64,000 nucleotides of DNA from Curvularia sp. ZM96. Lineage: Eukaryota > Ascomycota > Dothideomycetes > Pleosporales > Pleosporaceae. The notes under the pieces were generated by a model that was not told the DNA's origin, made no database searches, and saw only the letters and a program-made list of their open reading frames with translations. A program made the translations under genes and the position numbers. Positions 20,169 to 32,193 of the stretch are shown here, in pieces (the stretch's first letter is position 1; each line of letters opens with the position of its first letter). The stretch lies in contig JAJGBQ010000005.1 of assembly GCA_022457065.1 (NCBI GenBank), positions 372,001 through 436,000 on the forward strand, read 5' to 3'.

Positions 20169-20239
20169 TACATGAAGTTCGCAATGCCAAGAAAAAGTGG
20201 CCCTCTCGGTGGGGTGGCCCTCTCGGTGGTGCTTTACGT
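20169..20239 (-). repeat. Right terminal inverted repeat of the outer pogo element
   Basis: 71 bp, one mismatch to the left copy, followed by TA at 20240-20241. Confidence 0.92.
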
Positions 20240-20241
20240 TA

Positions 20242-21204
20242 AGCTTCATTGATCTTATAAACACGCTTAGTCCGTTTTTGAGCGCGTTTCAGAGTTGTTT
20301 TAGAGCAAGGACATCCTGTCACTTTCGCCAATGCGGCGGTGTTAATATGTAACGTCATCGAACATCTGTTATTTTAAATGTCATACTTGTATAGTAGTCG
20401 ATTGTTTATACCTAACTACTATGCAACAACATATGCTTCCGCACTGCTAGCATATTCCAGGTTCTTGTTGGTCGGCGGATAGTTTACATAGCATTCTTTG
20501 CAGCTTATGATCTAGGAAGTATGTTTTCGTGTCCTTTTTTTATTTAGCTATTTTGAGGGATGATGACTTCAGATATGTTAGGTTCTTATACTGCGGCTTG
20601 CATGGCAAGAAGAGTATATGTTAACGGATCTCTAGCGACTGGAGGATGCCTTCTAGGCAAGGCTGGCTTATGATCGAGGCTTGAGCCTCAACTTTGTTGG
20701 ATTTCGGTGTATATAAAACGACTGGACTTGCATCGATGACAGCTTGCGGTCTTGTCAATGAATTGTTCCTGTTCACAACTTATTCTGCATCTTTTTATAT
20801 TCGCTGCATTTAAAACCACTTTAACAATGAAATTATTGGGTTTCAATGACTGAAACGATAGTGCCAAATGTCATTCTTCATACATAGCGGAGGTGGCATA
20901 CATATTGTTAAAATCATTGTTCACGGTTCCTACTTAAAACAATGCATCAACTCAGTAGCGCATTTCGGGGAGCAAGACAGAGCAAGTTCTTTCCGTGACA
21001 GTTTTGATCGCAACGCGGAGGAAGAAGCTTATGAAACAGTCGATAGCAAATATCAGAATACTGTTGGCAATTTTAACTAATCTGCATCGTCCACAAAGAC
21101 ACCCTTCCCGATTGGAATAGTACGGACACTCACATCATGCTTTCGACTCACTTGTCTTGGACTCACGGACGTGATGTTCAATAGACGAACTACGATACCA
21201 TTGC
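20242..21204. other. Intergenic region right of the transposon nest
   Basis: Composition returns to normal at the TA duplication. No gene seen. A 70-codon open frame at 20868-21080 has no recognisable feature. Confidence 0.5.
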
Positions 21205-21410
21205 TGTTAGACTATTGGCTAGATTGAATACAACACGAGACAGATCAGATGGATATGCGGGCAAAGAGTCGTATACTTGCGAGACGAATCACTAGTCTGA
21301 TATTCTAGTAGTTGTCTATTATTTATGGGCTAGATTAGGCCTAGGCTAGATAAGGTAGTCTAGACAAGCCTGGAAATGGCTGGATTGGCAAATTGGGCCA
21401 GATCGTGACA
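21205..21410. mobile_element. Solo LTR, 206 bp
   Basis: Starts TGTTAG, ends GTGACA, and is flanked on both sides by the 5-bp direct repeat ATTGC (21200-21204 and 21411-21415). No internal retrotransposon sequence is present, so this is best read as a solo LTR left by recombination between two LTRs. The short length suggests a Copia-type or small LTR element, but the superfamily cannot be decided without the interior. Composition shows only mild bias, unlike the nest 1 kb to the left. Confidence 0.72.
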
Positions 21411-21415
21411 ATTGC

Positions 21416-23614
21416 AGTTATCAGGTTCAGAGTCCTCAAAGACACGGTATATGGCCGACACTGACGTGTAAACAGAGATTGGAGCGGAAACAGGAACGAA
21501 GAGTAAGTGGAATAAAAGCGAGGTTGTCATCACCATAACGCCACTTCAAAAGTACGTTTTGTCCTTTTTGTATTCACATTCGCCTATGAGCACTACTACG
21601 AAGCCACTCTCGCGTCACAAGAGTTCTTACTATTAGGTAGATGGCTTTTATTCCTTCATCATTTTGATGTTACATGAGCTCGGCTTTCGGGTGTCATCAC
21701 AGTATTCGTAAATGGCATGATAAAAATGTCCTAGCGAAGATGTCACTTGCACTGAATTGTTTGGACACTCAGCTCTGCCCCCCGTGACTCCAGAATGTCA
21801 TTAAGAATCGGTATTGTCTACACATATCTCTCTCAGCATACTCCCCCGTCACGCGACAGTCTCCACAGTGGGACACGTGGAAAAAGTACAACCCGGAAGG
21901 CTTCGGACTAGACTCATGATACAGCCAGTAGTGTTCCAGAGATGACCTTTTCACGCTAAGATCTGAGACATCGACTGTCTTCTACACCCTTGAAAATACC
22001 AGTGACGTGAATTAATGACCAATTATGACCGCTTACTAGCTGCAATGTAACAAGCGTCCCAGCCATTCGGGCACTCCGCGTGGAGAGGTTCCGGAGAAAC
22101 TTGGGGCAAGGTCCTTGCTACGGCAAGCCCCGCGGGTCGACCGTACTGTCGGGGCTCCAGATGTGGCCATTCGAGACCGCTTCAGGCGGCAAAGATACAT
22201 GGAAAGCAGCCACTCGCCGAAGTCGCTCCAGACTTGGACCAGTGGCATCCGTTCTTGCGTTCAAGCTGAAGGAGCCATGCATCAATAGCGCTAGGATAGC
22301 AAGAAAATTCCCAAAAGAATATATTGTGGCGAAGAAAAATTGATAATGATCGAACAAGAAGCCATCAATGAAAACTGTGCATGGTTAGAGTTTCTCAGCC
22401 ACCACCTCATGGCATTACTACCTGTGGCTATTTGGACGGCAAATGAAGAGTCATATGGTGTTCTTTCCAGGTGCATGCCAATGCCATATGCTCTTGTCTC
22501 CTTCGTTAGTATGGAGAACTTCTCCTCGAGGAGTTTTCACAATCCCTAGATAGTAGCGCATGTTGTTATAGTATCAGAGCTGACGACGGCTCAGTTTCAC
22601 GAATAATGATTATACTAGCGGTTACAAACTCGACTGAATGGGGTTGCTAGGCCCTCGGTGCCTTTTCAAACGCCTAGATTCGTGATAATAGTCTCGGTAG
22701 ACGCCATTTACTAGCCTGTAAGTGCGGCTGAAGCAGGAACATCTGGGTAAGCATCCCACCAAGTGCCAATGTTGCCAACCGAGATGTCGCAATCCTTGGC
22801 GTTGATTGCGTTCATCACGTCGTCCCTCCCCATCAAAACCCAGCCGATGCTAAGACAGCAAAGGCTCGGCGTTCCGCTCCTGTTTTCCAGTTGCAGCTTG
22901 ATGCATCTTCTTAGCAACGCACTCATGAAAAGTTTGCATGGGAATGACGTGGAATATCAGGGACAAAAGTTTACGGTACCTATCAGATGTAGATGCAACT
23001 ACCAGACCCAACCAGCCATCTAGTTCCCCCACACGGTCTGCCGGCGCCTTGCAAGCCACTTTCGTGTTTTGTGGAAGCCCAGACCTTGTAAGCTCTGCGC
23101 TTCAATCGGCCCAGCCTTTCCAAGGTTTGGCTTTTGGCCTGCTAATACGTTCCGTCCCACTCAACGTAAGCACGCCATGTTCGGGCGCTCTGGGGTGACG
23201 GGGATGCCGAACTGTGATTTGCACAGAGTGCCACCAGTGACACTCTTCCGCATGCCAAGTAGGATACGCCGTCTTGATAGACTCCGCTCCCATGAGGCTA
23301 TATCAAAACAAGACACGTGGGGGGTTGTACCTCCCTTTTAAGCCCTGCGATGACACGGTCCTTTATCGGCAGCAGCACTCGGAGACTCTCAACTTTCTCC
23401 TTGTCAACTGCGCACAGAAATCACTATAAGCTTGCGTCGTCTCGCATCAAACCAGGCGACTTGGATATTCTCGGGACCTCCTAGTTCTACCTTCCTCCGG
23501 ATTCCTCACAACAACTAAGCTTGGCAGCGGCTGTGAGACACCTCTGAAAGTTTCGGCCCGTCGACGTCTCCAAGACTTCTGAAGGTGTGCTTACACCTAT
23601 CATTCGCGCACAGC
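21416..23614. other. Intergenic region with possible unrecognised relics
   Basis: No gene can be supported. Minus-strand open frames at 22711-22926 (ending DISVGNIGTWWDAYPDV), 22850-23059 and 23102-23293 have protein-like stretches but lie in different frames with no convincing introns. They may be decayed coding sequence. The last few hundred bases are the promoter/leader of the sulfate permease gene. Confidence 0.4.
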
Positions 23615-26184
23615 ATGGCACCCGCCGGTCGCACAGCAGCCAAGGTGCTTGGAATCAATCTTGACTACAGGAATGAGCCCGAAGTCTCCGGCTCTGCATC
23701 CATCGCCTCCGTCGAGACGTGTGAGTAACGCAATCCCACTGCATGAGTGAAGCTGATTGAATCCAGACGTCGAGCGCGAACCAACTGCAGTAGAATGGCT
23801 CTCCCAGTTCAAGCCGTCAGCGAGCGCCATAAAGCGCTATCTCAGGAGCCTCTTTCCGTTTTTGGATTGGATCTTTCACTACAATCTGACATGGCTCTTT
23901 GGCGACGTTGTCGCTGGTGTGACCGTGGGATTCGTCGTCATTCCTCAGGGCATGGCATATGCTCTGTTGGCAAAGTTGCCTCCTGAATATGGACTCTATA
24001 CCAGCTTTGTCGGTTTCATTCTCTACTGGGCTTTCGCTACCTCCAAGGACATCACAATCGGTACCGTTGCTGTGATGAGCACCATCGTCGGCAACATTGT
24101 GACCAAGATCCAGACAACACAGCCGGAGATCGACGCAGTAGATATTGCCAGAGCACTTTCTGTTGTGGCTGGCGCAGTCCTATTATTCATTGGTCTCACT
24201 AGGCTTGGGAGAATCGTGGAGCTTATCCCTCTGGTTGCTATCACGTCTTTCATGACTGGTGCCGCTATTTCCATTGCAGCAGGTCAGGTACCTACAATGA
24301 TGGGCATATCTGGCGTAAACAGCCGTGGAGCTACGTACCTTGTCATCATCGACACACTCAAAGGCCTTCCTCGGACAAAGATCGATGCTGCTATGGGTCT
24401 TAGTGCTCTTGTTATGCTGTACTCTATTCGGTTTTTCTGCAACTTCATGTCGAGGAAGCAGCCATCGAAGCAGAAGCTTTGGTTCTTCGTAAGCACATTC
24501 AATATGATACATATATACATAACTAACCAGATCGCTAGATAAGCACGCTACGCATGGCTTTCGTCATCTTGCTCTACATTATGATCAGCTGGCTTGCTAA
24601 CAAGGACATCCCGGGTCTTCATAAAAACACAAAGGTGGCCAAGTTCAAGATATTGGGTCGCGTCCCTCGCGGTTTTCAGCACGCTGGTGCTCCGAAAATG
24701 GACCAAAAGATTCTTTCAGCCGTCGCTCCGGATATCCCAGTGACCATCATCGTTCTGATCCTCGAACACATCGCCATCTCGAAGTCGTTCGGTCGCATCA
24801 ACAACTACGTTATCAACCGTAAGTTCCACTCTGGTTTCCTGTCGTTGGGCACATACTGAGATTTTTTTTCAGCATCACAAGAACTTGTCGCCGTCGGTTT
24901 CACAAACGTGATCGGTCCATTCTTGGGCGCTTACCCAGCCACCGGCTCGTTCTCACGCACTGCTATCAAGTCGAAGGCAGGCGTTCGCACACCACTAGCT
25001 GGTATATTCACCGCAGTCATTGTCCTACTGGCATTGTATGCCTTGACAGCAGTCTTCTTTTACATCCCATCAGCTTCCCTAGCAGCCATTATCATTCACG
25101 CCGTTGGTGATCTCATCACGCCTCCCAATGTCGTCTTCCAGTTTTGGGAAACGTCGCCGCTCGAAGTCGTCATCTTCTTCGCTGGTGTCTTCGTCACTGT
25201 CTTTACCAACATTGAAAACGGAATTTACGTCACCATCGCCGCTTCTTTCGCGCTGTTGCTCTGGCGCCAGCTGTTTACACACGGCGCTCTTCTCGGAAAA
25301 GTTAGAATTTATCGTGCAACGCCAGAAACCATAGCGCACAAAGAAGACGGTCAGCTTCCTTCTGGATCGGAATCCTCTGTCCGTGAGGCCTTTATCCCCA
25401 TCAGTCGCAAGGACGGTTCCAATCCGCTTGTGGGCATTGAATCGCCGTATCCTGGCATCCTCATTTACCGGTTCACAGAAGGCTTTACATACCTCAATCA
25501 ACAGGGGTATATGGACGAACTCGTGTACCATGCGCAAACCATCACCCGTCCCACAACAATAGATAAATATACCAAGCTCGGAGATCGACCCTGGAATGAC
25601 CCTGGTAAGATAACTTCATGCAACCTACCCTACCAAGCACAAATTGCTAATTTACACCTCAAGGCCCACGCCGTGGACAGCAGATCAACTACGACGACAA
25701 CCGGCCCATTCTCCGCGCAATCATCTTAGACTTCAGCGCTGTCAACAACGTCGACGTAACCTCGATACAAGGTTTGATTGATGTGCGCGCACAGCTTGAT
25801 CGCCATGCGGCGCCCGAAACCGTAGAGTGGCACTTTGCATCCATCAACAGCCGCTGGACTAAGCGAGCTCTGACAACGGCCGGGTTCGGATACATTGACC
25901 GTGAGCGCTTCGCAGCACGCCAGCACTGGAACCCAGTCTACAGCTACGCGCCTCTCGGCAGTGACACATCCAAGTTGCCTGATGAGGAGGCGCAGGAGGT
26001 GCATGCTGTCAACCGCAGCAAAGGCTTGCCGACTGGCAAAGTCACTACTGTCCATGGACAGAATAGGCCTTTCTTCCATATCGATGTCGCGGCGGCGGTT
26101 GAAAGTGCCATCGCTGGCGTCACTAGCAGATCAGAAAGTTCATCCGAGGTTGGCCAAACAGAATACAGTACAAAGCAGGAATAG
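23615..26184 (+). CDS. Sulfate permease (SulP family, STAS domain)
   Basis: Proton-coupled sulfate uptake at the plasma membrane, first step of sulfur assimilation. Five exons are inferred: 23615-23720, 23767-24488, 24539-24818, 24873-25604, 25664-26184. They give 786 aa, close to known fungal SutB/CYS-14 type permeases (roughly 800 aa). Introns are 46, 50, 54 and 59 nt with GT-AG ends, and all junctions keep frame. The SulP signature appears as VVIPQGMAYALLAKLPPEYG followed by TSKDITIGTVAVMS; a second conserved block is FLGAYPATGSFSRTA. About ten hydrophobic segments precede a cytosolic STAS domain (RAIILDFSAVNNVDVTSIQG) in the last exon. Start ATG at 23615 is the first in frame. No CYS-3/MetR site was recognised upstream. 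Whether it is the high- or low-affinity form cannot be told. Confidence 0.9.
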
Positions 26185-27772
26185 ATAGATAGGATGTAAT
26201 CATTTGAAGTTTTTCTTCTGTCTCCACCTCACTTCGTTGCTTTACTCTTGCAATATAATCTTGATTTCCGCGCGCTCATCTGACCCATCCAACATGAATT
26301 GGAGTAATGTTCATTTTACATTATCATTATACTTATACTTAACTGTGAACCTTGTCTCTTACTTCAGCATTCTCTTGCACGTATCTCAATGCTGACACAG
26401 CCCTGGCTCTTCTTTCTTGTACCAGAATGCCGGGATCCCGGAGCTTGGTAGACCGTCGACATTCGGGTAAGGAATCCGTGTGATTGTTGAGGTGGTCATG
26501 CAGACAACTGGCGGAACGGACGGCTCGTGGGCCGCAATGGGTGGGGATGGTGATGAAATGTTTCCAACGCTACTCCTAGAGGGGATGGCAGATTGGCGCA
26601 ACGTTGGCAAGGAAAAGAAGATAACCAGGTTGAAGCCACGCGAGCCAAAATGACTCGTATGGCGGTTTTGTTTCCTCTGTTCTTCTCCTTTGCGAGGCTC
26701 GCAACCACCACCAGTGACTGCTAGCTAAAGATGGCAGAAGACGCAGGTCCGACTTCACTGTTCTCGGACAATTGATTGCATGCATATTCCCAAGTAAGCT
26801 TTGCATAGGGCAAGGTCAGGCGCAACAGAACCGCATTGCCGCCATGTACTGCGCTACCGACTGGCCGATACTCCGAGGTGACCGTTGAATAGATACCCAC
26901 ACTGTAAATTAAACCTGAGTGAGGCCAACCAATCACACCCTGTACCGATCAACGTTTCCCCAGGCGGTGACATTCACTGTAGAAACCCTTGGCCGGGAAG
27001 AAAAAAACTAGGTATGATTCTGAAACAGCGCTAATAACGGAATGCGTACATCCATTGCCTGTTTCGTCGACCAGAGCATCTTTGCCAAGGGCCTGACCCA
27101 AATGAAGTGGCCCTTAATGGGCATCGCTATAGTTTTCTATGGTGTGGCCATAGTACAAGGCGTTCAAGATTCATGCATGGACGTTGCCTTAAAGACGGAT
27201 GCAGCATGTGAAACAGCTCGTCTATGCACCCCGCGTTGTTCTTTGAAGGAACCTTTGCCAACATCTCGGGACCCCGTTTATGGTTTCCGGTACCTGCCGA
27301 ACCCGGTAGTTGATCCACACACGACATGACCGCAATACTGCCGGCAATATAAAAACACAATCTGCCATAGTGATGTAGAGAGCGTTTTGCTGATCCACTT
27401 GCAAAGCAGGGTAGCAAACAGGCTGAGGAATTACGTGTAAACTCTTTCATGTTCTTATGGAGATTAGCCTCCACTGGTTTGCGCATTAGATTCGCAAATC
27501 AAAACGGTCGTGCAACAAGGTGTTGCGCAAGCCAAACTCGCATCCCGAAGGCTGACTGCATTGATGAATGGCTGAAGCGTCAAGTAGATTGAAGGCTTTC
27601 AGGTACCGAGTAGGTTTTGACCATACGAATACTACTGGTAGCCGGGGGATGAGCTAGAGCTGTCCGTTGTGAAATTGCGATGGCTACACAACCGGATCGA
27701 TCTGAGTAGAAACTGTGGGGACGGAGGTCTAGAAGCCTTTCGTCATAAGCTCAACCTTGGACAATGTGAAGG
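26185..27772. other. Intergenic region
   Basis: 3' flank of the permease gene and 5' flank of the GH45 gene. Short open frames on both strands (for example 27042-27329) lack any recognisable protein feature. Nothing else seen. Confidence 0.5.
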
Positions 27773-27782
27773 TATATATAAG
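27773..27782 (+). promoter_or_regulatory. TATA-like element of the GH45 endoglucanase gene
   Basis: TATATATAAG begins 104 bp upstream of the ATG at 27877, a spacing like that of the TATA element at the lipocalin gene. It fits a strongly regulated secreted enzyme gene. Confidence 0.5.
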
Positions 27783-27876
27783 AGTGTCAGTGAAGCACAT
27801 TTGACAGCCACCCAGCTCAAACTCGCAGCTTGCATACGAATAAACACCAGTCACGAGCCTGACAAACTTGCCCAAC

Positions 27877-28611
27877 ATGGTGTCTCTCAAGCAACTCGCC
27901 CTTCTCGCCGTCACCACAGGTTTCGCCGCCGTCGATGCTCAGTCAACTGGCAAGACAACCCGTTACTGGGACTGCTGCAAAGGTTCTTGCGGATGGGCTG
28001 GTAAGGCGAGTGTGAGCCAGCCCATCAGGACGTGTGACAAGAACGACAACCCCCTTACCGACCTGAATGCGAAGAACGGATGCGAGAGCGGTGGCTCGGC
28101 GTACATGTGCACCGACCAATCACCCTGGGCAGTCAACGACAACCTCGCCTACGGTTTTGCTGCTGTGAAACTGTCCGGAAAGACTGAGGCCGACTGGTGC
28201 TGCGCTTGTTATGAGTGAGTGGATGCACAATATCGACGCCGAAGCAAAGCAACTAACATGTCTAGGTTGACCTTCACATCTGGTCCCGTATCGGGCAAGA
28301 AGATGATTGTACAAACCACCAATACAGGTGGTGACCTTGGAGACAACCACTTCGATCTTGCCATGCCCGGTGGTGGCGTCGGTATCTTCAACGGCTGTAC
28401 CTCACAATGGGGTGCGCCGTCCAGTGGTTGGGGTCAGCAATATGGCGGCATTTCTTCGCGGTCCGAATGCGACAATTTCCCACAAAAGCTTAAGGCTGGA
28501 TGCTACTGGAGGTTCGACTGGTTCAAGAACGCCGACAATCCATCCGTCAGCTTCAAGGAAGTCAGCTGCCCTAGCCAATTGACATCCAAGACTGGCTGTA
28601 TCCGGCGATAG
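27877..28611 (+). CDS. Secreted GH45 endoglucanase (single domain)
   Basis: Inverting endo-beta-1,4-glucanase acting on plant cell-wall cellulose outside the cell. Two exons (27877-28214, 28266-28611; 51-nt intron starting GTGAGT) give 227 aa. Signal peptide: residues 1-21 (MVSLKQLALLAVTTGFAAVDA). The mature part opens with STGKTTRYWDCCKGSCGW, the GH45 signature holding the catalytic-base Asp32. The second catalytic Asp is in NHFDLAMPGGGVGIFNGC (Asp143). Many Cys are placed as in the compact beta-barrel of Humicola-type EG V. No linker or carbohydrate-binding module follows, so it is a catalytic domain only. The ATG at 27877 is used because upstream in-frame triplets are not ATG. Typical of plant-associated or saprotrophic fungi. 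Confidence 0.95.
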
Positions 28612-29842
28612 AGAAAGGGTGGAGGAATGACAAATGGCTGAGTGCAAGTGCCGCTGTCTATATCCCTGGCCAGCACAAAGCCGATATGATGTATATATAT
28701 GAAATTTTGGACGATAATGAACCAAGGCACGTCGACTCGGTGCCCAAGCTATAACAATTGATTAAGTTCAGGTCAACGCCCGTCACATTTTGAGTATGTT
28801 TACGTTCATAACACGAGCAGAGTTGACATCAGAGTATCCGAGCGTGTTCCACACCGCCCGGGGAAAGGAGTCTTCGAACCTAACCACATATTGACGAGCA
28901 CTGGGGATGAGGAGGTAGGTACTCCGTAGGCCTAAAGAGGTGGATCATAGCCTAAAAGAGGGCGAAGAGGCGAGGAGATAGAGTTTCCGCAACGGGAACA
29001 GGGATATGCCATGAAGAAGCGGTTGCCGAGCAGGTGACTGATGTGATGAGGGAATGAGGGCGAATTCCCGTTTGGGAGACGCGCGTTGGGAGTAAGATGA
29101 AGGCGATCGACAGTGGGAAGTTTCCGGGTAAGATGAGGCGGCGGACAGAGGGAGAGCACTGGCAAGGCGCGTTGCCTGTTTGGGGACAGTGAAACAAAAA
29201 TGACGCAGCCGCCGGAATGCGGCAGGCGCAACACCAAAAGTCCATGGGCGCTCAGCACCAACCACTGCCGAGCATTCGGCTTCGCTGACCCCATCACCCT
29301 CCGCCAGTGCTGAGTACAGGACACGCACGACAAACCCCCCGCATCTGCTGAGGCAAGGATTCACCAACAGCAGCCATCCCGCACGTTTCAGGCGTGCTCT
29401 TAACCGTCAGCACCGCCGCAAATCAGCACGCCCGCTCCATTACTCTTGGAGATGATGGTCGTTGATCTCACTCGCACGGCATGACACGAGGTCATGGAGC
29501 CGGCGTTAAACTGAACCCACATCAGAGGCATGGATCGCCACGCCGCCTCGGACACTTGCGCACATGTTCTTGACAAAAGGTGATGATCTTCACGGCCTCC
29601 ACGCTGCTCACGAGGCATACATGTCCTCCCTGAAACCCGTCTTCCTTTCTTATTCATACTACATACTACGTACAAGACTGCTGCTGCGACCCCTCCATCC
29701 TCTTGCCAAAGCCGCCAGCTTCCCATGGCTACGGCGCCTCTCCTCCATTTTCCGTCACTCCACCAGCTTGCCAACACACTCCTTTCCTAATTTTTCGTTT
29801 GCGGTTCAGCCCGGTGCTGCTCCCTCCATCGCTTAGACCGTC
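28612..29842. other. Intergenic region between GH45 and glycosyltransferase genes
   Basis: Several overlapping minus-strand open frames at 28932-29367 are all proline/leucine-rich with no domain; they are treated as chance frames in GC-rich promoter DNA. No gene supported. Confidence 0.5.
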
Positions 29843-31258
29843 ATGCTTCACCGCAACCTCATATGTCGCCTCCTTTTCTGCGCCATATTCTCTGTATCCG
29901 TTCTTAATATCTTTACCAAAGCCTCGGCGCCGTTGTTCCACCAGTCCGGAAAGCCGACTGCCCGCCCGGGTGCCTCGGACGTCTTCTGCCCTCAGTCTCA
30001 GCTCGCCAACGATGTCTTGGTCGTCCTACGGACAGGAGCCACCGAGTCCCTCGAGAAGGTACCGGTGCACTTCCGAACTACCTTGCGATGCGTACCCCAC
30101 TTTGTCATACATTCGGACCTCGACGAAGAAATCGAAGGCCATGCTGTCCACGACGTGCTCAAAGGCGTCAGTGACAAGATCAAACAGGAAAGCGATGACT
30201 TCAAGTTGTACCACCAATTACAACAGCATGGAAGACGTGGAGTCAAGCAGCAACAGGTCATGACGTCTCTGTCTGGCTCCTCGCAAGGCGATTACTTACG
30301 CACTGACAACGCCGGGTGGCAGCTGGACAAGTGGAAGTTCTTGCCCATGATTGACCAAGCAATCAAGGCGAAGCCCGATGCCAAGTGGTATGTCTTTATT
30401 GAGACAGACACATACTTGGGCTGGAACAATCTTCTTGAATATCTCTCCAATTTCGACGACAGCAAGCCCTACTACATCGGCAAGCATCTCTTCATCAACC
30501 AAGTCGAGTTCGCCTACGGTGGCGCCGGCTTTGCTCTGTCCAATCCTGCCATTATGAAGATTTCCGAACAGCGATCCAAGCACCTGGCCGAGTACGAAGA
30601 GTTTACCAAGACACACTGGGTCGGAGATTGCGGGTTGGGCAAAGTCTTCGAAGACAGCAAGATCCCACTCTACCGCGCATTCCCACACTTTCAAGGTGAC
30701 TCACCAGCTACCGTCAACCCAGCCACTTCCAAGATCGACCGCGACCTGTGGTGTTACCCAGCAATCACCTACCACCACGTTTCTCCTGCCGAGATTGAGG
30801 AATTGTGGGAGTTTGAGCAGGACTGGTACAGACGACATCAAATCCTTCTACGCCATCGAGACATCTTCATGGAACTGGTTCGGCCCAAGATCGACACATT
30901 AGTCCTAGGATGGGACAACATGTCGGCAGACAAGGAATACAATGCCCACGATCATTCTGCGGCAGCAAACCAACTTGAAAGGAACGCCTGGAAGTCTTTT
31001 GAGCACTGTCGCAATCTCTGCGAAGAGCAGGTTGATTGCATGCAGTTCTCTTTCGACGCGGGGAGCTGTGCAATCTCAAAGACATTCAAGCTGGGCTACG
31101 CAAAGCCCAACGGACGCATCAAGAGCGGGTGGATGCTCGACCGTGTGGATACTCTCTTCCGTCAGTTAGAAGACCGCTGCGGCTTGCGGGATTGGTTTGC
31201 GCCCAACGAGAGCCCGTCCAACAGTGAGCTCAAGCTGAGGAGAAAGCGCGCGATATAA
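29843..31258 (+). CDS. Type II membrane fringe-like glycosyltransferase (GT31-type) with C-terminal PAN-like segment
   Basis: 471 aa, intronless. A short cytosolic N-terminus (MLHRN) and one transmembrane anchor (about 6-24) indicate a Golgi type II protein. The catalytic domain resembles fungal fringe-like/DUF604 GT31 enzymes. The metal-binding DxD-type motif is FIETDTYLGW (residues 185-194), with GGAGFALS (226-233), the Gly-rich fringe loop, and GDCGLGKVF (261-269) following. HHVSPAEI (about 311-318) resembles the conserved C-terminal His motif. Residues about 385-435 hold several Cys (HCRNLCEEQVDCMQFSF) like a PAN/apple fold, probably for protein or glycan binding. The likely role is transfer of a sugar to secreted or cell-wall glycans; donor and acceptor cannot be inferred. 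Confidence 0.8.
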   Translation: MLHRNLICRLLFCAIFSVSVLNIFTKASAPLFHQSGKPTARPGASDVFCPQSQLANDVLVVLRTGATESLEKVPVHFRTTLRCVPHFVIHSDLDEEIEGHAVHDVLKGVSDKIKQESDDFKLYHQLQQHGRRGVKQQQVMTSLSGSSQGDYLRTDNAGWQLDKWKFLPMIDQAIKAKPDAKWYVFIETDTYLGWNNLLEYLSNFDDSKPYYIGKHLFINQVEFAYGGAGFALSNPAIMKISEQRSKHLAEYEEFTKTHWVGDCGLGKVFEDSKIPLYRAFPHFQGDSPATVNPATSKIDRDLWCYPAITYHHVSPAEIEELWEFEQDWYRRHQILLRHRDIFMELVRPKIDTLVLGWDNMSADKEYNAHDHSAAANQLERNAWKSFEHCRNLCEEQVDCMQFSFDAGSCAISKTFKLGYAKPNGRIKSGWMLDRVDTLFRQLEDRCGLRDWFAPNESPSNSELKLRRKRAI

Positions 31259-32193
31259 GCTCTCTCTCTCTCTTCACCCTTACTGTGTCATGTTTTCACT
31301 GCATTTCACCAGCGCCTTTTACGATTTTCTTTTTTTTTCTTCAATCTGCACAAAGAGATGATACCCCAACAATAACCACTCGCTTACCTTTTGTTGTTTT
31401 TTTAAACCCAGCATCGCAATGACTGGGTTGTATAGTCCCAAGGCCGCACTGCGCGAGCCGCCAATCAACAAGAATCAAATAATAAGAATCAAAAAACCCT
31501 GTATATAATTTTAAGAAACAATATCATAATGCCATAAACTACATGTTGCTTACTCTTACGTCGTTGATACACTCTCACACAGGCAGGACCCTTGTCTCAG
31601 GACAGTATCAAATACATGCGGCGGCGGGAAAAAGGAAAAACAAAGTTGAGGGACCAAGGTGAACAAGCTTCGTACAGTATATAACGCGTCTTATTTACTT
31701 TTCTTTTCTCTTTCTCAACTAAGAACCGTTTCTACTACTATACATCACCACAAGTGTAATTGGAAAGTGAGTCGGAGAGTCCGTCGTCAGGTATCCGCGC
31801 TGAACAGGAAAAAGGTATAGTGAGAACAGAAGAGGGAGAGAGGGAGAGAGAGGAGTATGCTCTGCAAGTAGATAAGGTTGGTCGTCTTCGTGACGCTATT
31901 CCATTGGAACAAGAGACTAAGAGACTAAGAGAGTCCGAGGAGTCGAGATAAAGAGACATGGCTTCGCTTATTGTAAATGTTTCGCTGGGTAACAAAAAAA
32001 AGGAGAAAAAGACACCCTCCAGTCCCATTTCCCAAAGACGCTTTCATCAGTTGGGCTTCCATTGCCCTTTGGCTGCGATAACTAGCAAGTGTATTATTAA
32101 TGCATGGAGTTGTAAATTAGAGAGATGGAAAAACAGGAGGGAAACATCATGTCAGAAAAAAAAATACAAAGAGCAGTCCTTTGGTTGCCGCTC
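31259..32193. other. Intergenic region between convergent genes
   Basis: 3' flanks of the glycosyltransferase (plus) and Boi-like gene (minus). It starts with a CT-dinucleotide tract (about 31260-31274) and includes a purine-rich repeat around 31810-31855 (GAGGGAGAG units). No gene seen. Confidence 0.55.

Larger units (their letters stand above)
2197..20239 (-). mobile_element. Outer pogo/Fot1-type DNA transposon, RIP-degraded and split by nested retrotransposons
   Basis: Near-perfect 71-bp terminal inverted repeats, both beginning ACGTAAAGCACC, lie at 2197-2267 and 20169-20239 and are flanked by TA on each side (2195-2196 and 20240-20241). This is the Tc1/mariner-pogo target duplication. 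After removal of the Gypsy A insertion (3479-19667 plus one 5-bp duplication) the element is 1849 bp, almost the same as the young pogo element nested inside it (1847 bp). Its transposase reads on the minus strand, N-terminal part at 19673-20159 and C-terminal part at 2270-3473. CpA/TpG depletion and many stops show RIP. It is the oldest element of the nest. Confidence 0.9.

Noticed and set aside
22711..23293. Protein-like minus-strand stretches (for example GRDDVMNAINAKDCDISVG)
   Set aside because: The pieces lie in different frames without plausible introns and match no family I recognise; noted only in the intergenic entry.
27042..27329. 95-codon plus-strand open frame with a hydrophobic segment
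   Set aside because: No start context, no family, not preceded by a promoter-like element; probably chance.
28932..29367. Three overlapping minus-strand open frames between the GH45 and glycosyltransferase genes
   Set aside because: Simultaneous openness in three frames indicates base composition, not coding.
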